DNA from: Chloroflexota bacterium
GTDB lineage: Bacteria > Chloroflexota > Dormibacteria > CF-121
Direction of reading: 5' to 3'
DNA length: 6,766 nt
NCBI GenBank assembly: GCA_005889285.1
Contig: VBFF01000120.1
Span: 1-6,766, forward strand
Below are positions 5,815 to 6,766 of this stretch, piece after piece. The notes beneath the pieces are model-generated. The model worked only from the letters and a program-made list of their open reading frames with translations, was not told where the DNA came from and made no database searches. Made by a program: the position numbers and the translations under genes. How positions within the stretch are numbered: position 1 is the stretch's first letter; every line of letters begins with the position of its first letter.

Positions 5815-6766
5815 CGATCTGCTCCCCGCCCTGAAAGACCGCCCACACCCGCCAGAGCGCTCGCGGATCGCTCAGCGGATCGCCATGCACCAGGACGAAA
5901 TCGGCCGGGTCGCCCTGGCGGATCCTCCCGGCATGGTCGATACCCAGCAGCTCGCCGCCTCTAAAGGTCACCGCCGCCAGGGCCTCGTGCGGTTCGAGCC
6001 CGGCTAGGACCAGTTGCTCGACCTCCCAGGCGAGGTGACCGGCGCGCACCGAGCCGCCGCCGAAATCGGACCCGGCGGCGATGCGAACGCCGGCCCGCCG
6101 CGCCGCCTTGATGGCGGCAAAGGCCCCCTCCCGCCTGGCCGCCAGGCGGCGTTTCCCCTCCTCGCTGGTGAATCGCTCGATTCGCGTGGTCCGCTCGAAC
6201 GTCGCCCAGCTCGCCAGCACTGAGAGCGTCGATACCAGCGTGACGTTGTTGGCGCGCATCGTCGCCGCGGTCGCATCGTCGAGCTCCATGCCGTGCTCGA
6301 TGGAGTCCACGCCGGCCTGCGCGCCGACCCGCGCACCATCGAGGATGGTGGCGTGGGCGGTGATCTTCCGCCCCCGGGCGTGCACGGCCTCGCATGCCTT
6401 GCGAACGTCGTCGACCGAAAAGGGACAGCGGTCGGAGCGGTCCGGCGGATCGAGCATGATCTTGACGAAGTCGGTCCCGGAGTCCAGCTGGGCGAGCACG
6501 GCCGCCCGCAACTCGTCGCCATCCTTGACGGGCACCGTCATCGGCAGATAGCCATCGGTCGCGATCCAGGTGCCCGCTACCCGGATGTAGGGCGCGCCGA
6601 GCCGATCCGCCATTTCCTCGCGCACCAGCAAGCTGACCGCCCGGCCATCGGCACCGGCCGGAGAGCCGACGTCGCGCGCCCACAGGATCCCGGCCTGCGC
6701 CAGGCGGGCGGCATTCCGGCGCGCCACTTCGCGCAACCGGTCGGGGGGGTCCGAACCGCGCTCGAT
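5810..6766 (-). CDS. Imidazolonepropionase-like amidohydrolase, C-terminal part (cut by right window edge)
   Basis: This is a metal-dependent hydrolase of the amidohydrolase superfamily (TIM-barrel, imidazolonepropionase/prolidase-like group). The in-window part is 318 residues, and the frame is open to the right edge, so the TTG at 6736 is internal, not the start. Counting from the window edge, ARDVGSP (30-36) is followed by the probable carboxylated metal-bridging lysine in DFVKIML (Lys102). The metal-ligand histidines are in KITAHAT (His138) and SIEHGM (His158), and the catalytic aspartate is in AAGSDFGGGS (Asp234). The C-terminus GRIRQGDPADFVLVHGDPL returns to the small beta domain. The N-terminal HxH metal motif must lie beyond the edge. 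Substrate cannot be inferred; relatives act on imidazolonepropionate, dipeptides and mycotoxins. It ends 102 bases before galT, with a hairpin at its stop, and is probably a separate unit. Confidence 0.88.
   Translation of the reverse strand: MERGSDPPDRLREVARRNAARLAQAGILWARDVGSPAGADGRAVSLLVREEMADRLGAPYIRVAGTWIATDGYLPMTVPVKDGDELRAAVLAQLDSGTDFVKIMLDPPDRSDRCPFSVDDVRKACEAVHARGRKITAHATILDGARVGAQAGVDSIEHGMELDDATAATMRANNVTLVSTLSVLASWATFERTTRIERFTSEEGKRRLAARREGAFAAIKAARRAGVRIAAGSDFGGGSVRAGHLAWEVEQLVLAGLEPHEALAAVTFRGGELLGIDHAGRIRQGDPADFVLVHGDPLSDPRALWRVWAVFQGGEQIA

Overview
The window is GC-rich bacterial DNA whose recognisable genes all lie on the minus strand. The gene set is a two-domain NDP-sugar pyrophosphorylase/phosphohexomutase fusion, a GalT, a PPK1 and a metal-dependent amidohydrolase. 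Together with the GC-rich codons, a TTG start, a possible leaderless GTG start and a tRNA with encoded CCA, this suggests a free-living Terrabacteria-type organism such as a Chloroflexota or Dormibacterota relative. That placement is inference; there is no marker gene that settles it.

Layout in the direction of minus-strand transcription, from right to left. (1) 6766-5810: the C-terminal part of an imidazolonepropionase-like amidohydrolase, cut by the right edge. (2) 5809-5708: a gap holding a hairpin at the amidohydrolase stop codon, a GATAAT box and an AGGAG ribosome site. (3) 5707-4619: galT, starting with TTG. (4) 4622-2097: an 841-residue sugar-nucleotide enzyme whose ATG overlaps the galT stop as ATGA. 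It has a nucleotidyltransferase domain, a left-handed beta-helix and a phosphomannomutase-like domain whose catalytic loops are all altered. (5) About 2088-1579: a small unrecognised protein directly downstream. Its 3' end holds an extended -10 box and runs 10 bases into (6), the tRNA-Gly(CCC) gene at 1588-1513. (7) 1512-1232: a non-coding stretch with four copies of a short direct repeat, compact inverted repeats and a possible -10 box for the next gene. (8) 1231-1: the N-terminal half of polyphosphate kinase 1, cut by the left edge.

galT and the fusion gene form a translationally coupled pair for activated-sugar metabolism. GalT exchanges UDP between glucose-1-P and galactose-1-P, and the fusion protein makes an NDP-sugar for cell-surface polysaccharide or glycolipid. 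The small hypothetical gene probably belongs to the same transcript. PPK1 and the amidohydrolase look like independent housekeeping units.

The points most worth a second look are the degenerate mutase domain, the repeat block flanked by GCGGGAG copies next to the tRNA, the tRNA promoter hidden inside a coding sequence, and the possible leaderless start of ppk1. I do not see an obvious new multi-gene system here.
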